64,000 nt of DNA, from positions 3,521,285 to 3,585,284 of the forward strand of contig BCJX01000002.1 of the NCBI GenBank assembly GCA_001600415.1, read 5' to 3'. Shown here one piece after another: positions 23,856-35,887 of this stretch (the first letter of the stretch is position 1; each line of letters opens with the position of its first letter). Source of the DNA: Pascua guehoae (lineage: Eukaryota; Basidiomycota; Tremellomycetes; Trichosporonales; Trichosporonaceae). Made by a program: the position numbers and the translations under genes. Under the pieces are notes generated by a model that searched no databases, was not told where the DNA came from, and saw nothing but the letters and a program-made list of their open reading frames with translations.

Positions 23856-25768
23856 CTACTTGACACGGTCGACGACCTTGACCGTGAGGCCGACGAGGGC
23901 CTCCCTGGCCGCACTGGGCGGGAGGAGCTCGACGAGCCGCCTGGCCTCGCCTGCAAAGCTGCGCGCGAGCTCGGCCGTGCGCTCCATGCCGCGGCTCTGG
24001 CCGACGAGCTGGAGCGCGCGCTCCGTGTCACCCGGCGCTTCGAATTTGCGCAGAATCAGCGGGCCCAGCTCGGGCACCTCTTCCCACGCAAACAGCGCGG
24101 GCGCCGTGGCCAGGCCCAGGCGGAGGTCGGCGCCAGAGCCGGGCTTGCCCAGGTCGGTGCTGGCGGGGAGGTAGTCGAGCATGTCGTCGACGAGCTGGGG
24201 TCAGACGCAGGTACGGGGGCAGTGTGGATAAATGATGGTCGCGGCCAAACATCCACACAGATGGATGTACCAAGGTGGGTCGTGTCGTACCCCAAGCTGG
24301 GGCGCAGCACAAGACTGCCCAGCGCAGAACACGCAAACACACACACAGAACACTGCCGGAACACGCGGAACATATTCCATCGGAATGCAAGACACGGACA
24401 CACCAGCACGGCACGGACGCCATACCCAGGAACCAAACAGTCACCCACACACACTCGGGACGCCACACCGGGCCTCGTGTCTCACAGAAAAAACCTTGAA
24501 CATCGGGTGTACCACCCGCCGCGATTTTGATCACGTCACTCGACTGCGGTACCGTGCACAAGAGCAGACGCAAAACTCACCTGGAAAGCAATGCCGAGGT
24601 TACGGCCATAGCCGTAGGCGACGTCCTTGACCCAGGCGGCCTCCATGCCGGGGCCGGATCCGCAGCCGCCGAGGATGACGGCAGCACGGGCGCTCTTTGC
24701 CATGAGACTGGCCGTCTTGAGGTACGTCTTGCGCATGTACTCTTCAAAGCCTGCGCGCGTTGGCTCTGTGGCGGGCTTTGCGGTCGCGCGGAGCTGGAGG
24801 ACCTCGCCCTCGACGAGGTTTGCAATGACGGTTGCGAGGAGCTCGACGACCTCGCGCGAGCCGAGACGTGCGAGTGCGACCGAAGCGCGGCCGAGCAAGA
24901 AGTCGCCCGAGAGAATGGAGAGCTTGTTGCCAAAGGCCGAGGGGGCCGAGGGCTCGCCGCGGCGGAGGGACGAGGCGTCAATGACGTCGTCGTGGAGGAG
25001 GGACGCGACGTGAATCATTTCGGTAATGCTCGCAAGGCGGCGCTGGGTGGGGAGAATGGCCGGCGCACCGGGGGTGGTGGGGAGCAAGTCTGCGAATGGG
25101 CTCGGGGTCGTTGGGGGCCTGGGGCGGGCTTGGCGCTGGCCATTCTCGTCGGCGGCGCGTATCCTGTATGGTTCGGCAAAGATCATTTCCCCACCCCGCT
25201 CGCGACCCATCGATTCCGGGTTCCAGTCGTTGAGCACACCGCCCTCGCTCGTGAGCGCATCGTCGACGCCGCCGTTTCCGCTCATCACCTGCGCCCGCGC
25301 CTCGGCCTCGGCCGCCGCCCACCCGCCGCCCGCAATCCCGTTGGTCGCTTGGCTCATCAACAGCACAAGCAACGGACGCAGGTGCTTGCCCTCGGCATTA
25401 AAGTAGTATTTGGCCACCGCGTCCAGGCTCGGGTGGCTCGAACCCAGCATGTGGAATAGGCTGTGCTTGAGATCGCCAATCTCGCCCTTGATGGCACTCA
25501 GCGGGTCCTCCATGTCGTCGGCAACGGCTGCCCCGCCCCGTGATGGGTGCGACCCGAGTGGTGGGACAACGACAGAGTGCGCAGCCTCGGTCGCAGCCGC
25601 CCAGCTGCTGCTGCTCGCAACCGCCGCAGCCGCAGCAGGAGACGGGCGTGGAGATGACGAGTGCGCCAAACGGACCGTCGTCGTCGTTGCCGAGCGGGCC
25701 AAAGTCGACGTCGACGAGATTCGCGAGCCGCGCGCGCGGCTCGCGGCCTGGGCTGCCCGGGAGAACAT
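23856..25768 (-). CDS. COQ1: Polyprenyl diphosphate synthase, mitochondrial (ubiquinone side chain)
   Basis: Exons 25768-24581 and 24194-23856 are joined in phase 0 over a 386-nt GTGAGT...CCCCAG intron, giving 508 aa. Trans-prenyltransferase hallmarks are present: GKHLRP near residue 127, first Asp-rich motif LLHDDVID (D260-D264), GDFLLGRA, KTASLMAKSA near 351, and the second Asp-rich motif FQLVDDMLDY at 395-404, which spans the exon junction and confirms the splice. An insert of about 90 residues before the first Asp motif is typical of fungal Coq1. The N-terminus (MFSRAAQAASRARGSRISST) is Arg/Ser-rich without acids, a likely mitochondrial presequence. The enzyme elongates isoprenyl diphosphate on the matrix side of the inner membrane for coenzyme Q synthesis. 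Chain length cannot be read from sequence. Confidence 0.93.
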
Positions 25769-26208
25769 GTCCGGGGAGGTTTTTTTTTTGTTCGAACAAG
25801 AGTGTGAGGGAAGCAAGAAGGGGGCAGGGGAGGTTTGGAGAGACAAGAGGGGTCGGAGATGTGAGGTAGTGTAAACGTGAGAGCCACCGGTGATGGTGGT
25901 TGGTTTGTGTGTGGTCTCTTGCCTGGACGAAAAGTTCGGAACAGCCACAATGGACCGCCGGTCATGATCGGCCAACGCCAGAGCCTCGAAATCCAACGAC
26001 AGTGCGGATCCGCTCTCCACCCGACGACCGACAGTGTTGATAACAAGACCCCCAGCAAGGGCTGACGTGGGTTAGTCGGCAACCTCTACTCCACGTCATT
26101 ACACCCCACGGGCCGGTAAAAGGTTCCGCTCCCTCCACTCAAAAGTTGGACATGACAGTTAGATGCAACAACAGAGTGGCCATTCATCTCCACCCAGCAA
26201 CCACAGTC
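25769..26208. promoter_or_regulatory. Shared promoter of COQ1 and KRI1
   Basis: The two start codons are 440 bp apart and divergent. A T9 tract sits just upstream of COQ1. An 11-bp word CTCAAAAGTTG at 26138-26148 lies about 60 bp before the KRI1 ATG and recurs upstream of UTP10. Confidence 0.6.
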
Positions 26209-27415
26209 ATGGCAAAGAGTGAGCTAGAGTGTCACCTTGAAGATGAGGTAGCTCACAGTTGCAGCAAAGAAGGCTGCCCCACCACCGCGCGAGCCGACGC
26301 CGTCGTCGTCGTCGGCGTCCGACTCCGAGTCCGACTACTCGTCCGACGACACGGTCGAGGACGAGGACGGCGCCGAGCTGACGCCCGCGATGGACGCGGC
26401 GATCCTGCGCACCCTCTCCAAGATCCGGCGCAAGGAGGGCGTATACTCTGGCGAAAACATTCTGGCCGCCGAGCTGGCCGCCGCGCAGGAGGTGGCGCAG
26501 AAGCGTGGCCTTGCTGCGCGGGCGGCGGCAAAGGAGGAAGCCAAGGTGGGTGACAAGACTGAATACACGTGCTTACCCACCAGCCGTTCCTGCTCAAGGA
26601 CCTGCACCGCGCCAACCTGCTGGCGGGCGTGACCGAGGAGGAGGAGACGCACGATGCGGTGCCGCTCACGAATGTCGAGATGGAGCGGCGTGCGCGGCAG
26701 GAGGCGCTCAGTGCGTTCCAGAGCTTTGGCGCCGACGAGGACGACGACGACGACGAAGCGGACGCCGGCGGTCTGCTCGTCAAGCGCACACGCGACGAGG
26801 TCGAGGATGAAGAAGAGGACGCGGCGTACCGCGCCTTCCTGCTCGAGATGGGCGGTGGCGAAAAGGAGGTGCGCAAGACGCTCGGCATGGCCGACGCCCC
26901 CGACACGCACTACCGCGAGGAGAGCGATACCGACGCCGACGCAGAGGACGACGACGCCGAGGCCAAGGCCAAGGCGGACAAGAAGAAGAAGAAGAAGGGG
27001 AAAAAGGACAAGAACGAGTCGGCAGACGACGACAAGGCCAAGCGCCATGCGGAACGCTTTGAAAAGCGCAAGCAGGCCGACGAGGACTTTCTCATGGAGT
27101 ACGTCGATTGGTGGACGGGGCCAGGGGGACACACCACTGACGCGAAGCTACATTCTCAACCGCGGATGGATCGACAAGTCGGACAAGCACGTCCCGACCT
27201 ATGACGAGATTGTCGGCCGCAGGTTTAAAAAGGGCGAGGAGGAGGACGAAGACGCCGGCAGCGACGAGGACGAGGACGAGGGCGACAAGCCCGAGCACCC
27301 GTGGGGTGTCCTCGACGAGGAGGAAGAGTTTGACGAGCGCGCCGAGGAGTTTGAGACCCAGTACAATTTCCGCTTTGAGGAGCCGTGAGTCTGAACGATG
27401 ACGGAGGGGGTGGTC

Positions 27416-27449
<34 letters not shown>

Positions 27450-28894
27450 CAGTCGACGGGGGTATGCTGCCAGAGTCCTCTCCACCATAAACCGCCCACT
27501 TGCTAACGACCCAGCGGCTCATCAACGATCATTACCCACCCGCGTAACATTCCGTCGCTTGTCCGTCGCGAGGACGACTCGCGCAAGCTCAAGCGCGAGG
27601 CGCGCGCCGAGCGCAAGGCGGCCGAAAAGGCTGCGCGCGAAGAGGAGACACGCCGGCTCAAGGGCGAAAAGCGCCGCGAGATGGAAAAGCAGCTGGCGGC
27701 GCTGAAAAAGGAGCTGGGCGAGGACGGCGTCGACTGGACGGGTGTCGAAAAGGTGCTCGAGGGCGAGTGGGACGAGGCAGAGTGGGACCGCGTGGTCGGC
27801 GCCCTGCTCGAGGCCAAGGCTGCAGAGGTGAGTAGGCGTTTGGGATGTGGTGCGGGGTTTGGGGTGTGTGGGGTCTGAGATTGCCATCACTGAAGGGAGA
27901 GAGTACATCCATTGCACCATGCTAACAAGTGCAGGACGACGACAAGCCGACGTGGGACGACGACATTGGCGGCGACTATGGCGAGTACGACGACGACGAC
28001 GGGTGGGTCGAGCCCGTGCCGTGGGAGGAGGCCGAGGGCGAGTTTGACGACGACGACGAGGGCCCGATCAACATGGACGCCGACTTTATCGGGTTTGACG
28101 AGCCGAAAAAATTGAGCAAAAAGGAGAAGCGCGACAAGAAGAAGCGCAAGCGCGGCGACGCGGATGCGGATGCGGACGAAGCCTCGGCCCCCGCGCAGTT
28201 GAGCGTCGCCGAGCGCGCGGCGGCAATGAAGGCGGCGGCCGACGAGCTGCGCGGCCTCGACCACGAAGACGTCGTCGGCGACCTCCCCACGCGCTTCAAG
28301 TACACGCGCAGCGCACCGGCATCGTTTGGCCTCACCCCGGCCGAAATCCTCCTCGCCACAGACGCAGAGCTCAACGCCCTCGTGAGCGTAAAGCACATTG
28401 CGCCCTACCGGCGACACGGCCTGGGTGCCATTGGCCGCGGCCTCGGCAAGCGCGTGCGCGACCTCAAGACGCAGCTCCGCGACCGCAAGTGGGGCGACGA
28501 CGTCGACGACCCCAAAGCCAAGGGACCCGCACCACGCGCCCCCGGCGGAAAGGGCGCCAATGCCACGGCCCTGGGCACGAGACACGGCGACGGCGAGGGC
28601 AAGGATAAGCGCAACGGAAAGCGCTTGGGCAAGAAGCAGCGCCAGAAGTTGCGCGCCGCAGAGGCCGAGGCGGGCGCCGAGGCAGGCGCCGAGGCAGGCG
28701 CCGAGGCGGGCGCGGATTCCCAACCTCCCGCTCCTGCTCCCACTGACTCGGCGCCCGCACCAGGTAAGCGGAAGCGCGACGACGAGCCCTCTGCGGCCCC
28801 CGACGAGGGCGAGGGCGAGGGCGAGGGCGAGGGCGAGGGCAAGAAGCGCCGCAGGAAGAAGAAGAAGGCAAAGGGCGACGCCGCCGAGGCGTAG
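26209..28894 (+). CDS. KRI1: Ribosome biogenesis protein Kri1
   Basis: Six exons: 26209-26218, 26265-26545, 26584-27110, 27148-27384, 27515-27827 and 27935-28894, 775 aa, with all phases consistent. The first exon is only 10 nt (MAK + 1 base). Family marks: PFLLKDLHRANLL, the block NRGWIDKSDKHVPTYDEIVG, HPWGVLDEEEEFDE, a FRFEEPG junction followed by HPRNIPSLVRREDDSRKLKR, and near the C-terminus FKYTRSAPASFGLTPAEILL with VKHIAPYR, the Kri1 C-terminal domain. Many Asp/Glu and Lys runs and two short tandem peptide repeats (AEAG and EG) are present. Yeast Kri1 works with Krr1 in the nucleolus for 40S pre-rRNA processing. The 37-nt third intron has a weak GTGGAC donor and is the least certain junction. 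Confidence 0.93.
27419..27448 (+). repeat. (TG)15 microsatellite inside KRI1 intron 4
   Basis: Fifteen TG dinucleotides lie near the 5' end of the 130-nt intron 27385-27514, between the donor and the CTAAC branch site. Confidence 0.95.
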
Positions 28895-29378
28895 CGTCGT
28901 AGCATGCTCGGGTACGGGAGAAAGGCGTATTTAGACCTGGATTTGCCATGTATGACTCTTGCGTGTACGTCGTTGGGTGCTGGACAGGGACAGGGGGTTT
29001 CACTCAGTCGAGTGTCGTTTCCGTCGGCGAGCTATGTGTATGTTGTTGTCACTGTGGATGTCAGAGGCTACCGGCACACTGGGTTGATGGGGGTTGTAAA
29101 CCACCCCTAGAGTTATAGCTTGCACAGCCAGCCAGACAAGTTTGTCTACATCTATGATGATTCACATTCGCCAGTTCATTGTCCACTACCCCGAGGTTTG
29201 TCTGGCACAGTTGCACCGACATCCTTGCAAGAAAAAGCAAACTCTACTCACCTCGTCCAGCCTACAAAACACATGTCAACCGTCTACCCCTCTGTGCCAC
29301 CAGCCCACCAAACCGCCATAATGTAACAGTCTATGCATGCAAGTATCACACCAAACCCCTACATCCCCGCTCCCCGTC
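28895..29378. other. Convergent 3' intergenic region KRI1/MAK21
   Basis: The 484 bp hold the facing 3' ends of KRI1 and MAK21. No gene or RNA was recognised. Confidence 0.75.
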
Positions 29379-32300
29379 CTACTCGTCGTCATCCGCCGCC
29401 TCAATGAGCGCCTTGTAATCCTCATAGCTGCCAAACACGGGCATCTCCTTGCGCTTCTTGCGGCGCTCCTTGCGCTCGTCCCTGCGTTTCCGCTTGGCGC
29501 CCGCCTCCGTGTCTTCCTCTTCGTCTGCTTGCTCGTCGTCGCCGCCAAGGACAACGTCGGGCATTTCGTCGAGGGGAATCAGGTCCTCGTCGTCGGACGC
29601 GTCGGCAAACGAGGGGAAGTCGTCGTCAGAGTCCGAGTCGGCTTGGTCGGCGTCTTCCTCCTCATCCTCCTCGTCCTCGTCCTCTTCCTCGTCGCCCTCC
29701 TCGACCTCGATGCCCTCATCCCCTTCGTCGTCAGAGTACTCGACGTTGTCGTCGCTATCGCTCATGTCGCTCAGGCCCATGTCGTCGCCTGCGTCCGGCA
29801 TGGACGCCTTCATCACCTTCCAGATCTCGGCCTCTTCGGGGTCCGACTCGTCACCCGCCTCGGATGCTGCAGAGGCCTCGGCCTCGGCCTCGCTCGCGTC
29901 GTCGTCGACATTCTCGGCGTCGCTGTCGCTCGCGTCCATGTCGACGTCGTCGTCCGCCTCGCCCTTCTTGCCCTTCTTCTTGGCCGCCTCCTTCTTGGCC
30001 AACTTGGCCGCAAAGAATTTGTGGAAGAACAGCTGGTCGGCAGGCACGTCTTCGACCTTTTTGCGCCAAAACGCCTCCGAGTTGACGGGGACGTGTGCGT
30101 CGCCCGACCGCGCGCCGCGGATACGCATAATGCTGCCCGTGTGGTCTGTGACGGCCGCAGGCTGCATGATGCTCGCGCCCTTTGGCTGCACCATCTTCTT
30201 CGGGTTGCGGTAGACAAACTTGTCGAGGAACGAGATGAGCGTGTTGAGCGAAATGTCGGGCGACCCGCTCGGCGGCTGGCCCATGAGCAGCTGGTTGGCC
30301 TGGAGCGACACGGACGGGTGGAAGTGCGTCAGGAACGGCACAAGCTCCCACAGACACGACGTCTCGGCGTGCGCGTACAGTGGCTCACGCTTGCGGCCGT
30401 CGTACACTGCCGCCGCAGAGCTCTCGCCCTTGGGCTTGTCGGCCACAGCCTTCTTCTTGTCCGCGTCCGCATCCACAAAGTGCTCCTCGCCGTCGTCCTC
30501 GGGCTCGATGAGCATGCGACGAAGCCCAGGCGTCGTCTCAAACAGCTCGCCCAAAAGGTACAGCGCACCAGTGATAAATGGCGGCTGGTGCATGCCGAGC
30601 ATCTGCAACAGACGCTTGACAAATGCCATGACGCGAGGGAGCGACGTGTCCGCCTTGAGCGCCTTGAACAGCAGGTTCAGGTACATGGCCTGCTTGGACG
30701 AGGTAAGGAGGCGCGCGTCAAACAGCGACTCGTACAGCGTGCGGTAGAAGCGGTCCGACACCGTCTCGCGCGACTGCGACACCTGGAAGATGAGGCTCAG
30801 CGCCTGGATCGACGTGTTGAACGTGCCCGCGTGGCAAATCTTGAACAGCGTCTCCATGTAGTTTGAGAACCTAGAAACAATTAGCAACGGCGAGCGTATT
30901 TTACAACTCACAGGTCGTCGTCAATCTTGGCAAACGGCAGCGCGCGGTTGACACCCGTGAGCACAGCGGCCACGAGCTTGGCGTCGGCTGCCTCGATGAG
31001 CTCCTCCTCCTTTTCGAGGGCAGTCTTGCGACCACCCCTGGGCTTGGCACCCTTGCGGCGTCCACGCCACTTTTCAACCTTGCCCGTCACCTTCTCCATC
31101 TTGACCTGGTCGAGGTCGTCGGCATTACCCGTTGCGTCCTCGCCCTTCTTCTGCTCCTCGCCAAGAATCTCACGGAACACTTCAAAGTAGACCTCGACCA
31201 AACGCCCGGCGACCTCGCGGTCCTTGGACGTGAGAAGCATCTGGTTGAGCGTAATCAGGCCATAGTACCGTCCGTGGTTGTTGGCTTCAGACTTGGCTGC
31301 AGGCTCGTTCTTCTTCTTGTCGTCGTCGTCAAAGCGCATGTGCGTGCCGGGTTCGGACGCGCCAGCTGGGGCAGTCGCCGTGGTCTTGAGAACAAGCGCA
31401 GACACCTCGCGGGCAACAACGGGCTTCATCGCAGGGTGAACCTGGAGAAGCTGCAGAATGTGGTGGGACGCCTTGGACGCAACAGACTTGTCGCTGTCGC
31501 CCTGAGTCGTGTTAGTAGATGAGCGGCTGGATACCTTATCTACGCACCAGCTTGTTCACGCCCAAACGAAGCAAGTTTTGCTCCTGTTCGGCGTTGCCAG
31601 ACAGCAGCTGGAAAATGACGTCCAGAGCCTTCATGCGGACGTATGGGAGGGTGTCGTGTGACAGGACCTGTGGGTTAGCTTGGAATGCAGGCGACCAACC
31701 CACCTCGATAACCTGCAGGATGTTGAAGAACCACTTCTTGAGGAAGTCCTCAAACGCAAAGACGAGCAGGTGGCGGTCGGTGATGTCGGGGTGCGCAAGG
31801 AGGGGCTGGTCCGCAAAGTATCTGGCGTGTGAGCAGGTCAGACGCAGATCGACACCACTTACCGAAGCTTGCCAACATCCTTTCCGCCGCCCGTGACCCA
31901 CCAGTCCGCAAGGGCGCGAACGGCAGCGAGTCGCATATCCCTTCCGCCGCCATTCGCAGGCTGGCCCTCGCGGTATCCCGCCATGCTGCGCAGGCGCTCG
32001 AGCTCCTTGATGGCGTGGATCGGGCTCTCGCGGACCATCAGGACGAGCGCAGACAGCTTGTCCTGGTGCGTACCGCTCGAGAGAATCTGCGAGATGAACG
32101 CCGCGTCAGACGAAGAGCCGGCGCGCTGCGGCTGCCTGAGCTCTGAGAGCAGGCGCTCCGCACGCTGGCGCTGGTTGTTCAGCACGTGTGGTGCAACGTT
32201 GCCCAGCGGGGCGTCGGGCGTGGGAAGTTCGGGGACGAGAGAGGGCCATGCGGTTACTTGTGGGACGTTCTGGGGTGTGAGCTCGGAGGTACAGGAGGCG

Positions 32301-32884
32301 CTGAGCTCACCTTGCCGCTCTTCGGGTCGGGGTCTGCATTGTGGAGGGGTTTTGGCTCGGCCTTCTTGGGAGCAGGCGTTGGCTTCGACACAACCTCCTC
32401 TTCCTCGTCATCCTCGTCGTCTTCCTCGTCCTCGTCCTCGTTTTCCTCTTCCTCGTCGTCCTCATCTTCCTCGTCATCCTCTTCCTCTTCTGCCTCCTCC
32501 TCGTCATCCTCTTCCTCTTCCTCCTCCTCCTCCTCCTCCTCCTCGGCGGCCGCTCCCTGCGGCGCGAGGCTCTTAAAGTCGAGTCCCTTCATGAAATCTC
32601 CCAGGGCAGCCTTGAGCGATTTCTGTTGTCAGCTCGATGCGTCTCCACCAGCTTACCTCGTCCATCTTGTCCCCTTGTGCGGCAGGAGCCTCGTCGCCTC
32701 CCTCGTCATCGTCGACGCCGGCAATGAGGTCGAGATCGCTGTCATCGCCACCGAGATCCTTTACTGCCTGGCGGAGCTCGTCGCTGATCTTGCTCTCCGA
32801 CTTGGGCTTTGCGGCCTGCTTTGGCTTTGATGCGGGCTTGGCCGCCTTTGCGGGCGAGGCCTTTGTGTTCTTGCCCTTGGCCAT
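29379..32884 (-). CDS. MAK21: Mak21/Noc1, CBF-domain 60S ribosome biogenesis factor
   Basis: Seven exons: 32884-32657, 32622-32311, 32269-31863, 31821-31704, 31667-31548, 31501-30912 and 30870-29379, 1088 aa. The introns are 34-46 nt. After a Lys-rich start and a long Glu/Asp tract (residues about 95-165), the helical region contains YFADQPLLAHPDITDRHLLV, LSHDTLPYVRMKALDVIFQL, HGRYYGLITLNQMLLTSKDR and LFSNYMETLFKICHAGTFNT. The CBF/Mak21 domain includes CLWELVPFLTHFHPSVSLQA at about 763-782. An acidic tail with a KRKRRDERKERRKKRK cluster ends the protein. Noc1/Mak21 pairs with Noc2 on early pre-60S particles in the nucleolus. Every exon junction restores a conserved block, so the model is strong. 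Confidence 0.94.
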
Positions 32885-33179
32885 GGTGGGTGAGGGTATA
32901 GGTTTTGGGTGGAGGAGATGCTTGTAGCAGCAGCTAGCTTCCTTGTTGCTTGTTGGTGAGTGACATCCCAGAAATTCTGGATGGCGGACGCCGAGAACTC
33001 AGGCACGGCACACGTGTATTTATTACCGCCCATGGCCACGTGGCAAGCGGGGGATGGTTATCACTCCGCGCTCGGCAACCGCCACCTTGGAATGGGGGTG
33101 TGTGTGTGTCCTGAACGTCACCTGGTGCATCACTACTCATTCCCGTCGTCTCGTCTCCATCCACCAACTCACCACCATC
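32885..33179. promoter_or_regulatory. Shared promoter of MAK21 and V0 subunit f gene
   Basis: Divergent start codons are 295 bp apart. A CACACGTGTA palindromic core (CACGTG at 33010-33015) lies roughly midway. No KRI1/UTP10-type CTCAAAAGTTG word is present here. Confidence 0.5.
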
Positions 33180-33896
33180 ATGGTCCTCGCAATTCGGCCC
33201 GTCGTCTCCGTCGGCAATGGTGAGCTTTAAAGCGTAGGGTCGCTAAGCTCACTCCACAGCCGGCGCGTGCACTGTCGTCTCCGTCTTTGGCGTCATCATC
33301 CTCACTGGTGCGTTCCCTCCCCCGCGATCCCTTGGCCTGCTCCTCGACGTGCTTCTGCTGGCTGCTCCTGCTAGCCCTCTGGATCGGCCTATTCTGTGTT
33401 GGCCTACTGCTTCGTCGCTACTCGGCTATGCAGGTTGCTCTCCCCTGTCGACTACCTACCGGTCCCCAAACCATCCCCCCTCTCCCCATCTCCCCATATC
33501 ACACAACAACAAGCTCCAATGTGCCCTCGCTAACCTGTCCAGCGTTCGGCGCCTTCTTCTCCCGCCGTGTCGAGGCCCTCACCGGCTCTACCAAGGACAC
33601 GGACAACCCGGACTTTGTCGCCAAGATTTGCTACACGGCGGCATTCGTCTACGCGTTGTTTGTTGCGTTCTGCGGTCTCCAGGTGCGTATCCGTTGTGCA
33701 ACGACGATGCCAAGAACGGGTCCAAGGCAACGCTTGAAGAGAGTCCCGCCCGTTCATATGGCTGCTGTGTGGACACCTGAAGCTGCAGAGTGCTTGCTAC
33801 GCGTGGTGTCCTCTGCAAATCGTTCTCTCACAAGTGTGGCTGACCATATCCCAGCTCGTCGTCCACCAACGCCACCCCCGAGGAGTGCAGCTGTAG
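33180..33896 (+). CDS. V-type ATPase V0 subunit f (yeast YPR170W-B / RNASEK type)
   Basis: Exons 33180-33219, 33260-33307, 33543-33682 and probably 33855-33896, 89 aa. The first three give IRPVVSVGNAGACTVVSVFG, then VIILTAFGAFFSRRVEALTG, STKDTDNPDF and a second hydrophobic helix ending LFVAFCGLQ. This matches the two-helix membrane protein assigned to the yeast V0 sector as subunit f (similar length, RPVVS start, FCGxQ after helix 2), as I recall it. The protein would sit in vacuolar/endosomal membranes beside the c-ring. The last intron (172 nt) and its 13-residue tail (starting LVVHQRHPRG) are weakly supported; reading on without splicing at 33683 would give a longer, poorly composed tail. 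PKR1, a V-ATPase assembly gene, lies 2 kb away. Confidence 0.75.
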
Positions 33897-34378
33897 AGAA
33901 TAGACGCCGACTTCATGCCTATGTATTGTAATGGACCATTGTGGGGCTGCGTTTGGGGCTGCCCGGCTATGTTTCTACAGATGGGGGACTGGTTTGTCTG
34001 TCAAGGCCGACATCAAGATCAAGACGGAGGCCATTGGCGACCTCGGAATCACCAGGGTTCTCGCCCGAGAACCGTGTTTCTGGCCCAAAGCCGGCCTGTC
34101 AGGCATCAAGGGCTTCCTCAGAGCTGTGAATGACCTTGAGGGCGAGCTGGATGCCATAGTGTGAGAGGAGATGATTGTAGTTTGAGTAGGAGGAGGCAGA
34201 GGCGGATCACAATGGCGTTGAGGCTGTTGCCAGGGTGACAGACTGGCGGATTAGATTTGCTTCCGCAGTGACGTTTGTTGCCAGTTGCCCGCACGATTGA
34301 TCACCGAGCACCCAAACTACTCTCATTGTTGTTCAAACATTTGCCACCATCCACCACTCACCATCACCATCACCATCA
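33897..34378. other. Intergenic region with a short coding-like frame
   Basis: Between subunit f and the LIN1-type gene. A plus-strand frame ending at 34164 reads SVKADIKIKTEAIGDLGITR and onward with C/G-ending codons for about 55 codons, but has no plausible start exon or homologue known to me. It could be a 3' exon, a relic or chance. Confidence 0.4.
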
Positions 34379-35842
34379 ATGCCCGTCAAAAGGTCCGGTG
34401 GCAACCCCTCGGGCGCGCCAAAGCGCACTCGCTTTGCGTCCCCGCCACCGCAGGAGCGTCGTGCGGCGCGCGGTGTGTCGTCGGGCGCGAGCAGCGAGCG
34501 CGATGGCGATGTGGACGACCAGTTCCTCGACACGGACATTACCGAGTCGAGCCGAAGTGCGAAAAAGCGCGAGCGACGGGCGTTGCGCGACCAGGACGGG
34601 TACGGGAGCGACTCATCCAACGACGAGGAGAGCGTGGTGCCGAGCCGGCGCCCGGGGGCCAAGGACGACGACGGGGACGACGAGATGGACATGTTTGCCG
34701 ACGAGCCCGAGGACAAGGGCGGCGACAAGGGGAAGGGGAAGGAGGACGACAAGACAAAGGAGTTTATGGACATGGAGGACATTGAGGGGCAGGAGTTTGA
34801 GGATGCCGACGACGACCGGGACCTGGGACGGCGGATCAAGGTCGACGATGAAGACGACGACGATAGTGACATTGAATTAGAGGGCCTGACCGACGCCGAG
34901 AAGCGCAAAAAGGCCAAAGAGGCCGATCTCGGGATAGAGATTACGCCGTTCAACGTCAAGCAAGAAATGGAGGACGGCCGGTTCACCGACAAGGGCGAGG
35001 CGTATATTGAGAATGCGCGGGATCCGGGCGAAAAGCACGACGCCTGGCTGAGCAACCTCGACACGGACGAGATTAAAAAGGCACGCCGCGCCCACCGCGA
35101 GCGCGAGCGGCTCGAACGCGAACGCGAGCAGCACGAGGCCGAGATTGAGGGCGGCGCCGAGACCGAGCAACGCGAGCATGACCTCATGCGGTCCGCCATT
35201 AGTCTTATGGAGCGCGGCGAGACGGTCCTCGAGGCCCTGCAGCGCCTCGGCAAGGACGTCGAGGACAAGCGCACAAAGGACAGCAAGGAGGCCGCCGCGA
35301 GTGGCAAGAAGAAGTCGTGGGCCGAGCGACAGCGCGAGCGTAAAGCGGCCCAGGCTCAGGAGGAAGCGTAAGTCTAGCTAGACCTGCACCTCAGCTGACG
35401 CCACAGCGACCCAGAGCACGCTGGTCCGTTCACCAAGCTCTCCAACATTGTCTCTGGCTTGACAGCCATCGGCCACCTCGACGTCTACTCGCTGTCGCGT
35501 GAGGCCATCCAGCGCATGCTCCCCCGCGAACCCGAGGCAGCTCGTCCTCCCCCAGCCCCTCGCCCACCACCCGATACACGGCAGTTCCAGTACCGTTTCT
35601 CGCTGGCCTACGTCCGCAACCTCCCCGAGGCACAACGTCCCGTGGAGCGCGAGGCGTTTGGTGGGTTTCAATCGCGCTGTTAGCTCGCTAACCCAGCAGG
35701 GCCATTTAGTGTGCAACAGTTGGGGCAGTGGAAGTCGACAGGGTTCTTCGGACGTGACTGCGAGAACATCGAGCTGCGCGTCGTCGGCACCGAGCCGTGG
35801 GGGTCGTGGACGGACGTTGTCGAGAAGGGCGCGAGGAGTTAG
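34379..35842 (+). CDS. LIN1: LIN1/CD2BP2-like GYF-domain protein (U5 snRNP-associated)
   Basis: Exons 34379-35367, 35407-35660 and 35700-35842, with two 39-nt introns, 461 aa. The N-terminus begins MPVKRSGGNPSGAPKRTRFA, followed by FLDTDITES, an acidic middle, and LGIEITPFNVKQEMEDGRF with DAWLSN, the conserved CD2BP2/Lin1 block. The C-terminal GYF domain (about 395-461) contains FQYRFSLAYV, then GGPFSVQQLGQWKSTGFFG and WGSWTDVVEKGARS. Its name-giving tyrosine position reads GFF, and GPF is completed across the last exon junction. Family members bind proline-rich sequences and the U5 snRNP protein Prp6/Dib1 region in the nucleus. The assignment is firm at family level; partner binding is inferred. 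Confidence 0.9.
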
Positions 35843-35887
35843 ACTGCCAGATCGGGGTACTATGCATCGCATCTATTTTGTACACTT

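Noticed and set aside
24195..24580. snoRNA inside the COQ1 intron
   Set aside because: No credible box C/D pair or H/ACA hairpins found.
29337..30866. 509-codon plus-strand frame opposite MAK21
   Set aside because: Val/Leu/Arg-rich shadow of a confirmed CBF-domain exon.
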